Source: Candidatus Bathyarchaeota archaeon (GTDB lineage Archaea > Thermoproteota > Bathyarchaeia > Bathyarchaeales > Bathycorpusculaceae). Taken from it: DNA of 15,376 nt. The notes under the pieces are model-generated. The model searched no databases and had not been told where the DNA came from. It saw nothing but the letters and a program-made list of their open reading frames with translations. Of the stretch, positions 1 to 7,431 are shown one piece after another; position 1 is the first letter of the stretch; every line of letters starts with the position of its first letter. A program made the translations under genes and the position numbers. The stretch covers positions 1 through 15,376 of the forward strand of contig DAOVFL010000005.1 of the NCBI GenBank assembly GCA_030672945.1, given 5' to 3'.

Positions 1-214
1 CTTCCTCAATAAATGTTTGACCCAAAGCCGCCTTCACCAGCCTTTTCTTAATCTCAGATTCCCGAACAATTATGAAATCCCAAGGTTGAACGTTTCCAGC
101 AGAAGGAGCCCATCGAGCTGCATCGATGAGCTGTTCCATAATCTCCGCTGAAACATCTTCACTTTTAAAAGCTCTTATACTCCTCCTACCTCTGATAGTC
201 TCTAAAACATCCAT
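1..214 (-). CDS. Nitroreductase family protein, N-terminal part (runs off the window)
   Basis: Reading leftward from the ATG at 214, the frame gives about 71 residues beginning MDVLETIRGRRSIRAFK, followed by RWAPSAGNVQPWDFIIV at about residues 34-50. The RRSIR motif near the N-terminus and the WAPSAGNxQPW segment are the FMN-phosphate and flavin-contact motifs of the NADH oxidase/nitroreductase fold. Members are usually homodimeric FMN enzymes of about 170-200 residues that reduce nitro compounds, quinones or other substrates with NAD(P)H; the physiological substrate cannot be told from this fragment. The C-terminus lies outside the window. No strong SD is visible before the ATG. Family assignment is firm; the function is generic. 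Confidence 0.88.
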   Translation of the reverse strand, partial: MDVLETIRGRRSIRAFKSEDVSAEIMEQLIDAARWAPSAGNVQPWDFIIVRESEIKKRLVKAALGQTFIEE

Positions 215-295
215 AGTCTAACTTCAGCTCCCAGCATATTGGTGCTAACAAGTAATTATATGTCTTTCAGAATCTGATTAGACAGTTTCATGCTA

Positions 296-637
296 TCAAT
301 CTAGTTTAAAATCGTCATGATCAATAAATATGCCGGAATTAAGAGGAATGCCCCGCGACATGTCTACTTTATTATGAAGATAATTACACGAGAATCTGAC
401 CACGTACATGAAAATCAAGTTAATGCCGAGAAACAAGGCGAGAAGAGTATGTCTAGAAGTTCCAAGAACCTCTGGAGACACTTCCACCTGAACCCACTGA
501 AATCCGCATAATAAAGATTGAATATCTGTATGCATGTAGAAAACGGGGGTACACATTAGAGGTACAAGTAAAACAGGGAAAATTAAGTTGTTGTCCAGAA
601 GTTCAAAGGACAAGAGTATTGAAAGAATAGATATCAC
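296..637 (-). CDS. Possible small hydrophobic protein, unrecognised (doubtful)
   Basis: A 113-codon frame opens with GTG at 637. The product has two hydrophobic stretches, about residues 15-34 (ending near PLMCTPVFYM) and 64-80 (near FLGINLIFMYVVRF), and a polar C-terminus. It has the same orientation as the nitroreductase downstream, 82 bases away. There is no convincing SD, the start is GTG, and I recognise no family. A shorter plus-strand frame (317-511) overlaps it, so chance is a serious alternative. It may be a small membrane protein, a decayed gene or noise. No function is proposed. Confidence 0.2.
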   Translation of the reverse strand: MISILSILLSFELLDNNLIFPVLLVPLMCTPVFYMHTDIQSLLCGFQWVQVEVSPEVLGTSRHTLLALFLGINLIFMYVVRFSCNYLHNKVDMSRGIPLNSGIFIDHDDFKLD

Positions 638-800
638 TGTGCAAAAGCCTTAAGTCATGTTACACTCCTGCCTAATTGGATTATGAAGTGGAAAGCCAAT
701 AGAGCCAGGACAGTGATATGACTCGACGGGTGAACTGACATCTTCTCCTACGGAAAATTTATCAGCAGAAAACACAAGTGAAAAAGGGAAAAGTTACGCG

Positions 801-814
801 AGATTATAGAATCT
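801..814. promoter_or_regulatory. AT-rich dyad AGATT-ATAG-AATCT before the ABC operon
   Basis: The sequence AGATTATAGAATCT is a perfect inverted repeat of 5-base arms around a 4-base spacer. Its centre resembles an archaeal TATA box and lies about 29 bases before the TTG start at 837. It could be the core promoter of the operon, with a dyad that could also serve as an operator. A TATA box there would place transcription start near 833-837, making the first transcript almost leaderless. This is inference from spacing only. Confidence 0.3.
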
Positions 815-836
815 AAATGTAGGCGGAAAAAACATA

Positions 837-3005
837 TTGCCTAAACAAGGAATTACTGAAACCTTAGATAAACTTTCATCGAAAACGACGGTAAAAGGCA
901 CCATCTACACAATTGCAATAATCATGTTTTTCACGTTCATTCTACTTCCACCGATATTAGGTATAATCATCAAATGGGACACTATTGACCAAATATTCGC
1001 AGATCCGAATAGAACCCAAGTAAGCTATATGCATTCTACCTTTTGGGAGGTTAACAATCTAAACACGTCAAAATTTGATGTTGAGACTCCGTCATATTCC
1101 AGCTTCAATTCAACATCGATGGTAAACACGTTAAACTCTATCTACACTTACGGAGTTCGTGTTTGGAAAAAGACAGAAAGCGGCACAGAAAAAGAGATTA
1201 CTGACGGATTATGTGTTGCGCTTGTCAACAAGAAAGATATAACAAAGAGTGTAGAAACTGGAACATGGGATTGCCCAGTCGTACCAATGAACTCGACAGA
1301 TTCTGTAGTTATCCGCATTTATTACAAGACTGGTTCAGATGGAAGATGGAGTTCAATTGGAACATTTATTACAAGACGATTAGGCGCGACTCAGTTGAAC
1401 AACAGCACTTGGATGATTCATTATTGTCTTGAAGTCACTTTTAACGGGTTCGAATACCGTTATACACACTATGTTGGTGACACTCTTTCAGCTGGCTTCA
1501 CAAACTATAGCAAAATAGAGGCATTTGCATGGAAAAGCGGAGCAACCCTTGCAAGAGCAACTTCAGCTATCGGTGCATCATTCATCGTTGCCCTTTTCGT
1601 TGCTACAGTGGACATTTTGGCAGGGTTACCCACGGCTTGGCTTATTACTAGAGGAGAATCCAGATGGCTAAACGTTTTAGACACTTTTTCAGACATTCCC
1701 TTCATCGTGCCCACAGCTACACTTGGTTATTCACTTCTTCTCTTCTGGAGCCAACCTGGAGGATTATCCTTACTCTTTGGAGCTCCTTTTGTTTCACCTG
1801 GCTGGCTCCTCATAATCCTGCTCCACTTCACTTTTTCGTTTCCCGTTGTAGTAAGGGTGATGGTTGGCGCGTTACTTGATTATAAATTGGAATATGAACA
1901 AGCATCCAGAACTTTAGGTGCAGCACCGTTGACAGCAGCTAGAACTGTCACGTTCCCCATACTAAAACACTCCCTGATAGCTTCCTTCACCTTAGCTTTC
2001 GCAAGATCACTTTCAGAAACCGGAGCAACCATGATGGTTGCAGGAGCATTTGTCAATGGTCCAATATTTATCAAAAACTACGTTGGCACTTTTGAGGAGG
2101 GCCCACTCGTATTCGTTAGCTTCGTTCTGTTAGTGCTTTCCAGCTTAGTGTTTGTAACAATCAGGTTATTAGGTTCAAGACTTAGAATGCCTGTTAGAAA
2201 AGTTTGGCCGAAAACTGAAAGAAAATTAAGCAGCCCAATAGTTACATCTTCTAGAAACGGTGTAACTCTTCTGATATTTTTCGTTATAGTGCTTATTCCG
2301 TCCCTTTTCGTAGCTATTCCAGCATTTGAAGCTGTCTTTACAGGCGTTCTTTCTGAAGCTCTAAGTGGGGCAGGTGTTTGGTCGGATTATTGGCAAAGCA
2401 TAACCTTATCCTATTTCCTTGGGACTGTTGTTACAGTGTTAAACGTTGTTATCGGTTTACCTATGGCAATTATAATAGCGCGAAGAAAACTTGGAAATGG
2501 CCCCTCAGCAGTTTTAGACATGCTCGTTAACATTCCAATAATTGTTCCTTCAGTCGCTCTAGGAGCATCACTCGCGATTTTCTGGAAGGAAAATTTCGCA
2601 TTCATACCTGAAATCTGGCTACTTATTTTCGCGCACCTTGCCATAACTTACCCCTACTTTGTAAGGTCGATGTCAGCCGCAATAGAAAGAGTAAATATAG
2701 AGCTGGAGGAAGCTGGAAAAACGCTTGGAGCAAGACCGCTAGGTATCTTTAGAACAATAATTTTTCCACTAACCAAGTATTCCATGTTTTCCGGTGCAAT
2801 CATGATGTTCACTAGAAGTGTAAGCGAAACTGGAGCCACCCTAGTTGTAAGCAGTCTTGTTACTGCTCCAGTTTTATTGGTTAACTGGGTTAAGAGTGGA
2901 GTCCCAACAGCGACTTTAGGATTAGGATGTGGCTTTCTCATATTATTTTCGTTCATAATCTTGTTAGTTCTAAGGCTTGTAGTAAGAGGAAGGGGGACAT
3001 ACTAA
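837..3005 (+). CDS. ABC transporter permease, two fused permease domains with a large extracytoplasmic insert (ThiP/FbpB-like)
   Basis: This 722-residue membrane protein carries two BPD_transp_1 modules in one chain, as in the ThiP/FbpB-type Fe3+/thiamine permease group (COG1178). TM1 is at about residues 22-46. A polar stretch of about 180 residues (48-235) follows, then the first permease module with its EAA loop at about 352-371 (EYEQASRTLGAAP), and a second module with its EAA loop at 622-640 (ELEEAGKTLGARP). These loops dock onto the ATPase. The insert has seven N-x-S/T sequons (N58, 76, 91, 152, 188, 189, 223) and three cysteines (126, 146, 197), fitting an exposed, glycosylated domain. 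The start is a TTG behind AGGCGG; the next Met lies inside TM1. It heads an operon with the ATPase at 3077. The substrate is unknown; iron, thiamine, an oxyanion or phosphate are all possible. Confidence 0.9.
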   Translation: MPKQGITETLDKLSSKTTVKGTIYTIAIIMFFTFILLPPILGIIIKWDTIDQIFADPNRTQVSYMHSTFWEVNNLNTSKFDVETPSYSSFNSTSMVNTLNSIYTYGVRVWKKTESGTEKEITDGLCVALVNKKDITKSVETGTWDCPVVPMNSTDSVVIRIYYKTGSDGRWSSIGTFITRRLGATQLNNSTWMIHYCLEVTFNGFEYRYTHYVGDTLSAGFTNYSKIEAFAWKSGATLARATSAIGASFIVALFVATVDILAGLPTAWLITRGESRWLNVLDTFSDIPFIVPTATLGYSLLLFWSQPGGLSLLFGAPFVSPGWLLIILLHFTFSFPVVVRVMVGALLDYKLEYEQASRTLGAAPLTAARTVTFPILKHSLIASFTLAFARSLSETGATMMVAGAFVNGPIFIKNYVGTFEEGPLVFVSFVLLVLSSLVFVTIRLLGSRLRMPVRKVWPKTERKLSSPIVTSSRNGVTLLIFFVIVLIPSLFVAIPAFEAVFTGVLSEALSGAGVWSDYWQSITLSYFLGTVVTVLNVVIGLPMAIIIARRKLGNGPSAVLDMLVNIPIIVPSVALGASLAIFWKENFAFIPEIWLLIFAHLAITYPYFVRSMSAAIERVNIELEEAGKTLGARPLGIFRTIIFPLTKYSMFSGAIMMFTRSVSETGATLVVSSLVTAPVLLVNWVKSGVPTATLGLGCGFLILFSFIILLVLRLVVRGRGTY

Positions 3006-3076
3006 CATGTTTAATATATCGCTGAAATCTTATGCATTATCTCATGTTCACATAAACTTAAGGGAGACAAAACCAG

Positions 3077-4180
3077 ATGCCTGATGTCCGTTTAGCTAAT
3101 GTCACGAAAAGATACGGAAAAATCGTTGCCGCAGACAACGTGAATCTTCACATCTACGATAAGGAATACTTCTCTTTACTTGGTCCAAGTGGATGTGGAA
3201 AAACAACCTTACTAAGGCTTGTCGCAGGGTTAGTTCAGCCCAATGAAGGTGAAATTTACATTGGAGATAGACTTGTCAATAATGTTCCGCCGGAAGATAG
3301 GGACATTGGGTTTGTCTTCCAGACCTTTGCATTGTTTCCACACATGAATTCTTGGGACAATGTCATTTACGGTCCAAGAGTGAAAGGTTTTGACATGAAA
3401 AAAGCAGAAACAATAGGACACGAAGTGTTGGAGATGGTTAGACTCCATGAACGTTTAGACGCTTATCCAAACGAGTTAAGTGGGGGAATGATGCAGAGAA
3501 TAGCCGTTGCGAGGGCGCTGGCGGCAGGTGCCAAATTACTGCTTCTTGATGAGCCACTTGGACAATTAGACGCAAAGGTAAGAAACGTGTTGAGATATGA
3601 AATAAGAAAGATGGTGAAGGATTTGGAGTTAACAGCCGTACATGTTACACACGATCAAGCTGAAGCCATGGCAATCTCAGACAGAATAGCAGTCATAAAA
3701 AAAGGGAGGATCATCCAAGTTGGAACTCCAAAAGAGCTTTACATGGCCCCTAAAAGCGTATTCGTAGCACACTTTATCGGAGAATCAAACTTTCTTGAAG
3801 GCTACATTTCAAGCATAAACAAAGAAGGATTGATAATAGAACTTCGTAATGGGATGAGAGTTCACACGGTTCAAAAAAATATGAAGAAAGGTGAAAGAGC
3901 GGTTTTAGCTGTAAGACCCGAAACATTTGTTATAGAAAAAGGAATAAAGAAAAAAAAGAACTCCATCCTAGGCATTATAGAAAGAACAACATTCGAGGGA
4001 ACAAATATACGATATAAAGTCAGACTTGAAAACGATGATTTAGTTATGGTTGTCAAACCATCGCTAATTGAAGAATGGCTTAATGTAGGTGAAAAAGTCA
4101 CCGTAAGCTTTCCACAGAGTAAGACGCATATATTTGCGTATCCAGAAGTTGGATTAAAGGAGGAATTGGCAGTTGAGTGA
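3077..4180 (+). CDS. ABC transporter ATP-binding protein with C-terminal TOBE region
   Basis: This 367-residue ATPase powers the upstream permease. All nucleotide-binding motifs are visible: Walker A GPSGCGKTT (36-44), Q-loop Q82, signature LSGGM at 134-138, Walker B LLLLDEP with E159, D-loop near GQLD, and H-loop H192 in VTHD. Residues from about 235 to the end form the TOBE-type extension seen in the PotA/CysA/FbpC importer class, which often has regulatory or substrate-sensing roles. The signature ends in Met instead of the usual Gln. The ATG follows AGGGAG at 3061-3066 by a good spacing. It lies 71 bases after the permease stop; the gap holds an AT-rich TTTAATATAT that may be a secondary promoter. 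Family assignment is secure, substrate unknown. Confidence 0.95.
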   Translation: MPDVRLANVTKRYGKIVAADNVNLHIYDKEYFSLLGPSGCGKTTLLRLVAGLVQPNEGEIYIGDRLVNNVPPEDRDIGFVFQTFALFPHMNSWDNVIYGPRVKGFDMKKAETIGHEVLEMVRLHERLDAYPNELSGGMMQRIAVARALAAGAKLLLLDEPLGQLDAKVRNVLRYEIRKMVKDLELTAVHVTHDQAEAMAISDRIAVIKKGRIIQVGTPKELYMAPKSVFVAHFIGESNFLEGYISSINKEGLIIELRNGMRVHTVQKNMKKGERAVLAVRPETFVIEKGIKKKKNSILGIIERTTFEGTNIRYKVRLENDDLVMVVKPSLIEEWLNVGEKVTVSFPQSKTHIFAYPEVGLKEELAVE

Positions 4181-4832
4181 ACTGATAAAGTGGTTTGAAA
4201 AAAGAAGAGAAACAAAAGCCTTGTCAACAATACAACGACACCTAACCCTAACAACGGGAATAGTTGCAGATTTAGAAAACGCAATACGTGCAGCAGTCAG
4301 AAAAGACAAAAAAGAAATGCAGAAGTGTATCAAGAGAGTAGCAAACAGTGAAAGGGAAGCAGACGGGTTACGGAGAAAGGTTATGGATGATGTTTCAAAA
4401 GGAGAGCTCTCGCCAGCTGACAGAGCAGACTTGATGGACCTTGTAAAAAGAGTAGACATGGTTGCAGATTGGAGTAGAGAGTCCACTCGTGTACTAATGG
4501 CTATACCAATGGACCAAGTGCCAACCTCAATTAAGGATGGATTCATAGAAATGGTTCAAAATGCAAAGGAATGCGCAATTTCCCTTCAAAAATGCGTGAA
4601 TAAGATTATGACAAAACCTGAAGAAGCACTTCAAGCTGCAGATGACGTGGAGCGAGGAGAAGAAAAAGTTGATGATACACATGAAAAAGCAAGAATATTA
4701 CTGGGAAAAGCGGATTTACAGAATGCTGGAGTCACTGTCTTGATAAGTCAGCTTTTTGAATCCATAGAGATGATTTCAGACTCTTGTGAAGATGCCTGTG
4801 ATCAAGTAAGAGTTATAATAGTGCGAAAATAA
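4173..4832 (+). CDS. DUF47 family protein (PhoU-like)
   Basis: This 219-residue, almost wholly helical, charged protein matches the DUF47/PhoU-like family (PF01865). Internal repeats of the PhoU type are visible: ANSEREADGLRRKVMDDV at about 57-74, with ExxxD metal-cluster-like spacing, and VERGEEKVDDTHEKA at about 158-172. Family members are cytosolic helical bundles commonly encoded beside Pit phosphate permeases and thought to modulate them. Here the partner is an ABC importer. The TTG at 4173 is chosen because AAGGAGGA (4157-4164) lies just before it; the gene overlaps the ATPase stop by 8 bases, so translation is probably coupled. A role gating or regulating the transporter is inferred from context. 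Confidence 0.85.
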   Translation: MSELIKWFEKRRETKALSTIQRHLTLTTGIVADLENAIRAAVRKDKKEMQKCIKRVANSEREADGLRRKVMDDVSKGELSPADRADLMDLVKRVDMVADWSRESTRVLMAIPMDQVPTSIKDGFIEMVQNAKECAISLQKCVNKIMTKPEEALQAADDVERGEEKVDDTHEKARILLGKADLQNAGVTVLISQLFESIEMISDSCEDACDQVRVIIVRK

Positions 4833-4842
4833 GTGATTAACC

Positions 4843-5124
4843 ATGCTGGAAATGAGAGTTGACATATCTGAATTAAAGAAGGAAGGCAGTGACCTGATCA
4901 AGGAGCTGGCTGAGTTTTTGAAGGAAAAAACTGAAGTTGAAGTTGAAACATCAGCAGATGAAATAGTTGTTAAAGGCGAAGGAAAGAAAGTTTCAAAGAC
5001 CTACATGCGAGTACTTCTACGGAAGTTCCTCCATAAACAGGAGTTAAAGGAGTATTTCAGAGTTATAGGTTCAAAAGATAACATGCTAATCGTTAAAGAG
5101 AGGAAAATCTCCGAGGAAGAATAG
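4843..5124 (+). CDS. eL22-like protein (homologue of eukaryotic ribosomal protein L22e)
   Basis: This 93-residue basic protein resembles eukaryotic large-subunit protein eL22. From memory of human RPL22, the colinear blocks are VEVETSADEIVVKGE (about 32-46) against VTIERSKSKITVTSE, KKVSKTYMRVLLRKFLHK (48-65) against the VPFSKRYLKYLTKKYLKK block, then ELKEYFRVIGSKDN (67-80) against NLRDWLRVVANSKES, and an acidic tail EEE as in the eukaryotic protein. The N-terminal VDISEL...FLKEKT also fits the human start. The long basic tract before RPL22's core and a loop before VTIE are missing. It follows the DUF47 gene by 10 bases, with GTGAT at 4833-4837 as SD. I infer a ribosomal or RNA-binding role. 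Assignment rests on remembered alignment and needs a profile search. Confidence 0.72.
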   Translation: MLEMRVDISELKKEGSDLIKELAEFLKEKTEVEVETSADEIVVKGEGKKVSKTYMRVLLRKFLHKQELKEYFRVIGSKDNMLIVKERKISEEE

Positions 5125-5125
5125 T

Positions 5126-5518
5126 CTATTTCTCCTTTTTTAATGCTTCCTGTTTCTTCTTAGATAAATTCTTCTGAATTTTTAGTATATAATGTCTTGC
5201 AATGAAAGCATTCCTATAAGCGTCTGACAACTCCTTGTTTTCCATACATTTTTTAGCTGTGTCAAGCAAATCTTGCACTGTAGCCAGCGTCGAACCCATA
5301 TCGTCCTCTTTGAGTTTTGGATGAAGTTTACATTCTGATTCGTCAATTCCGTCTTGAACTGTTATTGAGAACAAAAATAAGGCGTATTCTAGTTCTGCAG
5401 CTATATGCCAAATGGCATCTGCAAGTGATTTTTCATTCTTTTTATCCAAGGCTAACATTGAATTATCCAGATAAGTCATAGCGGATGTCAAAGCCTTCAT
5501 TATTTTCTCGTTAACCAT
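5126..5518 (-). CDS. Small helical protein of unknown function
   Basis: I do not recognise this 130-residue protein. It reads as an all-helical bundle: about 5-25, 28-56 (ADAIWHIAAELEYALFLFSI), 73-93 and 96-130, ending in a lysine-rich tail (KKKQEALKKEK). There is no signal peptide or clear membrane span. A possible R-x6-H motif, R102 to H109 in YRNAFIARHY, resembles the Rx4-6H motif of HEPN domains, but that is weak evidence. The ATG at 5518 follows GATGGTGGTT, a fair SD. Its stop is separated by one base from the stop of the convergent eL22-like gene, so it is not part of that operon. It is very likely a real gene because of its SD, length and clean codon pattern. Confidence 0.7.
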   Translation of the reverse strand: MVNEKIMKALTSAMTYLDNSMLALDKKNEKSLADAIWHIAAELEYALFLFSITVQDGIDESECKLHPKLKEDDMGSTLATVQDLLDTAKKCMENKELSDAYRNAFIARHYILKIQKNLSKKKQEALKKEK

Positions 5519-5592
5519 TAACCACCATCATCTCAACTCATCTTAGCACATTAACACACGACCTTTTTTATTATTTCGTCATCCTGAAGATT

Positions 5593-6501
5593 TCAATTCT
5601 TCTCTTTGACAATGAAAAAGATTCCCAGCACAACTAAAGCAGCGCCCAGAACAAACAGCGGCGCGGGTTTTTCCTGAAATAGGATTACACCTAGAATCGT
5701 TGCACCGATTGGTTCAAGCAAGGCCATTGTCGCAGTTTCAAAGGATTTCAAGTTTGATAATGAAGAAAAATAAAATGTGTGCGCCATTGCAGTTGGCAGT
5801 ATGCCTAACCCTACAAGCGGAAGGATTACGTTTATTTCAGTTGGCAATGTTAAAATTCTGTTTGCAGTTGGTATGCTTAAAACCCCTACGGTAGCTGCTG
5901 TAAACACGTATATCGGAAACATTGTTGGAAGTAGAGCCATCTCATTCCTTATTTTCCTACCATAATTAAGATAGAAAGCCTCAACTAAAGCAGCCAAAAC
6001 AGCTTCTAAATCACCTTTTAAGCTTGGACAAAAACCTTCAGGATGAACATTTGCATTCACAACTGTAGTTTCACCACATGTAATCACGCATGCACCTAAG
6101 AGAGAGATTGTTAAACCCACAACTGCAAGACGAGACGGTTTAATCCTAAAAAAGAAAGTTGAAACGAACATTGAGAAAATCGGAGTCGTGTTAACAAGAA
6201 CCGTTGCGTTTAGAATTGTTGTATCCTTTACTGCAGACGTAAAGAATATGAAATGGAGAGCTAAAAAAATGCTGAGAATGAGAAGTTCCTTCAAGTTTTT
6301 TCTCACGATGTTAAAATTGAATGATCTTCCAAGAACAATTAACATTATGCCTAGGGTCAAGCAGGCAATTACTAGACGCCAAAAAGCTATATAGAATACG
6401 TTTAGGTTCCGTAGAAAAATTATGAAGATAGCTGCTGTTCCGAACAGAATCCCAGCGGTCATACCTTCTGTTAGAGCCAGTTTTCTTGTCCTCGTACGCA
6501 T
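5593..6501 (-). CDS. EamA/DMT family transporter (RhaT/YdcZ-like permease)
   Basis: The product of about 302 residues is a ten-helix membrane protein of the drug/metabolite transporter superfamily, with two EamA repeats. The first begins LTEGMTAGILFGTAAIFIIF. The second begins LKGDLEAVLAALVEAFYLNYG and ends with the typical LEPIGATILGVILFQEKP segment and a final hydrophobic helix plus KEKN tail. Such proteins usually export amino acids, metabolites or drugs across the cytoplasmic membrane; the substrate cannot be predicted. I prefer the ATG at 6501. An in-frame TTG at 6525 would add eight residues (MESEKGVY) and has no SD, but could be a leaderless start, because an AT-rich box at 6548-6559 lies at suitable distance. 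It is divergent from the NIF3-like gene and shares an 87-base promoter region with it. Confidence 0.9.
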   Translation of the reverse strand: MRTRTRKLALTEGMTAGILFGTAAIFIIFLRNLNVFYIAFWRLVIACLTLGIMLIVLGRSFNFNIVRKNLKELLILSIFLALHFIFFTSAVKDTTILNATVLVNTTPIFSMFVSTFFFRIKPSRLAVVGLTISLLGACVITCGETTVVNANVHPEGFCPSLKGDLEAVLAALVEAFYLNYGRKIRNEMALLPTMFPIYVFTAATVGVLSIPTANRILTLPTEINVILPLVGLGILPTAMAHTFYFSSLSNLKSFETATMALLEPIGATILGVILFQEKPAPLFVLGAALVVLGIFFIVKEKN

Positions 6502-6547
6502 ATAGACGCCCTTTTCACTTTCCAATTGAAGTTTTGTCTTACAAGTT

Positions 6548-6575
6548 AAGCTTATACTTGTTATTGGTTATATCA
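6548..6575. promoter_or_regulatory. Divergent promoter region between the EamA and NIF3-like genes
   Basis: AAGCTTATACTT (6548-6559) reads as a TATA-like box on both strands, as AGCTTATAC on plus and GTATAAGC on minus. GGTTATATCA (6566-6575) is a second candidate for the plus strand. Using the usual archaeal distance of about 26 bases, start sites would fall near 6580 (plus) and 6527 (minus), each just before its gene. Assignment is by pattern and spacing only. Confidence 0.35.
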
Positions 6576-6588
6576 ATATTTCAAGAAA

Positions 6589-7422
6589 TTGAAGGTGAAT
6601 ATTTTGGTAGATACTGAAGAAATTATGGAATTATCTTTACAGCTTGCAGGATTAAAGGAAGTTCCGGAAGATAGCGCCATATACGTAAACGGTAGCGACA
6701 TTAGGAAGGTCTTGTTCTGCATAGATGCCGGTGTTCCTGAACTTCTGCTTGCGAAGAAGTTGGGTTATGATGCTGTAGTGGCTCATCATCCACTGGGTGG
6801 AACGGCGGCCATAAACTTCCATCAAGTCTTTAGAAGACACATTCAACAGATGGTTCAGGTTGGAGTTCCATGGGAAGAAGCGGAAAAAACTGTTGAAAAG
6901 AAACTACTAGCGTTGGAAGTGCAAGGGCATATACGTAACTATGCTCATGTGGTTGATGTTGCAAAGCTTTTGAAAATGCCTTACATGAATATACACACGC
7001 CACTTGATGAGGTTGGAAGAAGAATCATGAGTGAACGGATTCATAACAGAATAAGAGAAAATTCCACGGTGCAAGACGTAGTCTATGCTTTAGAAGAGCT
7101 GAAGGAATTTAAGAATGCAGTTACAGACATTAAGATTAGATTAGGGAAAGCTGAAAACCCATCTGGTAAAGTTGTGATGTCGCATGGCGCTGGAACGAAC
7201 GGCGGTTTTGAAATTGCGGAAACCTACTTTGAGCATGGCATTGGAACGGTTGTGTACATCCATGTGAGTCCTATGGATTTGGAGAAACTGAAGGTTGAAG
7301 GCAAAGGAAACTTGATAGTTACCGGGCATATTGCAAGTGATTCTGTAGGTATAAACCCTTTAATCCACGAACTTGAAAAGAAAGAGGTTTTTGTAACGAG
7401 AATTGGAGTTGTTCCAAGCTAA
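6589..7422 (+). CDS. NIF3-like dinuclear metal-binding protein (DUF34 family)
   Basis: This 277-residue cytosolic protein belongs to the NIF3/YbgI/DUF34 family, whose members bind two metal ions in a ring-shaped oligomer. The annotation as GTP cyclohydrolase 1 type 2 has spread widely but is poorly supported, so the reaction should be treated as unknown. Visible metal ligands (TTG-start numbering) are H66-H67 in AHHPLGG, H136 and D140 in NIHTPLD, and H247 with D251 in GHIASDS. The last residue is commonly Glu in bacterial members (GHxxSE). The SAPTDD-like insert of long bacterial forms is absent. Start is uncertain: TTG 6589 lacks an SD, TTG 6604 follows GGTGA, and ATG 6625 is also in frame. 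Its nearest neighbours do not suggest a pathway. Confidence 0.9.
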   Translation: MKVNILVDTEEIMELSLQLAGLKEVPEDSAIYVNGSDIRKVLFCIDAGVPELLLAKKLGYDAVVAHHPLGGTAAINFHQVFRRHIQQMVQVGVPWEEAEKTVEKKLLALEVQGHIRNYAHVVDVAKLLKMPYMNIHTPLDEVGRRIMSERIHNRIRENSTVQDVVYALEELKEFKNAVTDIKIRLGKAENPSGKVVMSHGAGTNGGFEIAETYFEHGIGTVVYIHVSPMDLEKLKVEGKGNLIVTGHIASDSVGINPLIHELEKKEVFVTRIGVVPS

Positions 7423-7431
7423 AAGAAGGAT

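Larger units (their letters stand above)
215..836. other. Gene-poor gap of about 620 bases upstream of the ABC operon
   Basis: I found no recognisable gene, tRNA or known riboswitch here. One minus-strand open frame (296-637) is listed separately with low confidence. The right end must contain the promoter and leader of the ABC operon: a short AT-rich dyad lies at 801-814 and a weak SD-like AGGCGG at 821-826. No solute-binding-protein remnant was recognisable in any frame. The gap is unusually long for a window where most intergenic spaces are under 200 bases, so a decayed gene or small RNA remains possible. Confidence 0.5.

Noticed and set aside
317..511. Plus-strand frame of 64 codons in the left gap
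   Set aside because: No SD, no recognisable domain, basic low-structure product, and it overlaps another weak frame; most likely chance.
3871..4546. Overlapping minus-strand frames of 137 and 130 codons
   Set aside because: Both are antisense to the ATPase and DUF47 genes, are Ser/Phe-rich in the way expected of reverse-strand reading, and have no family match.
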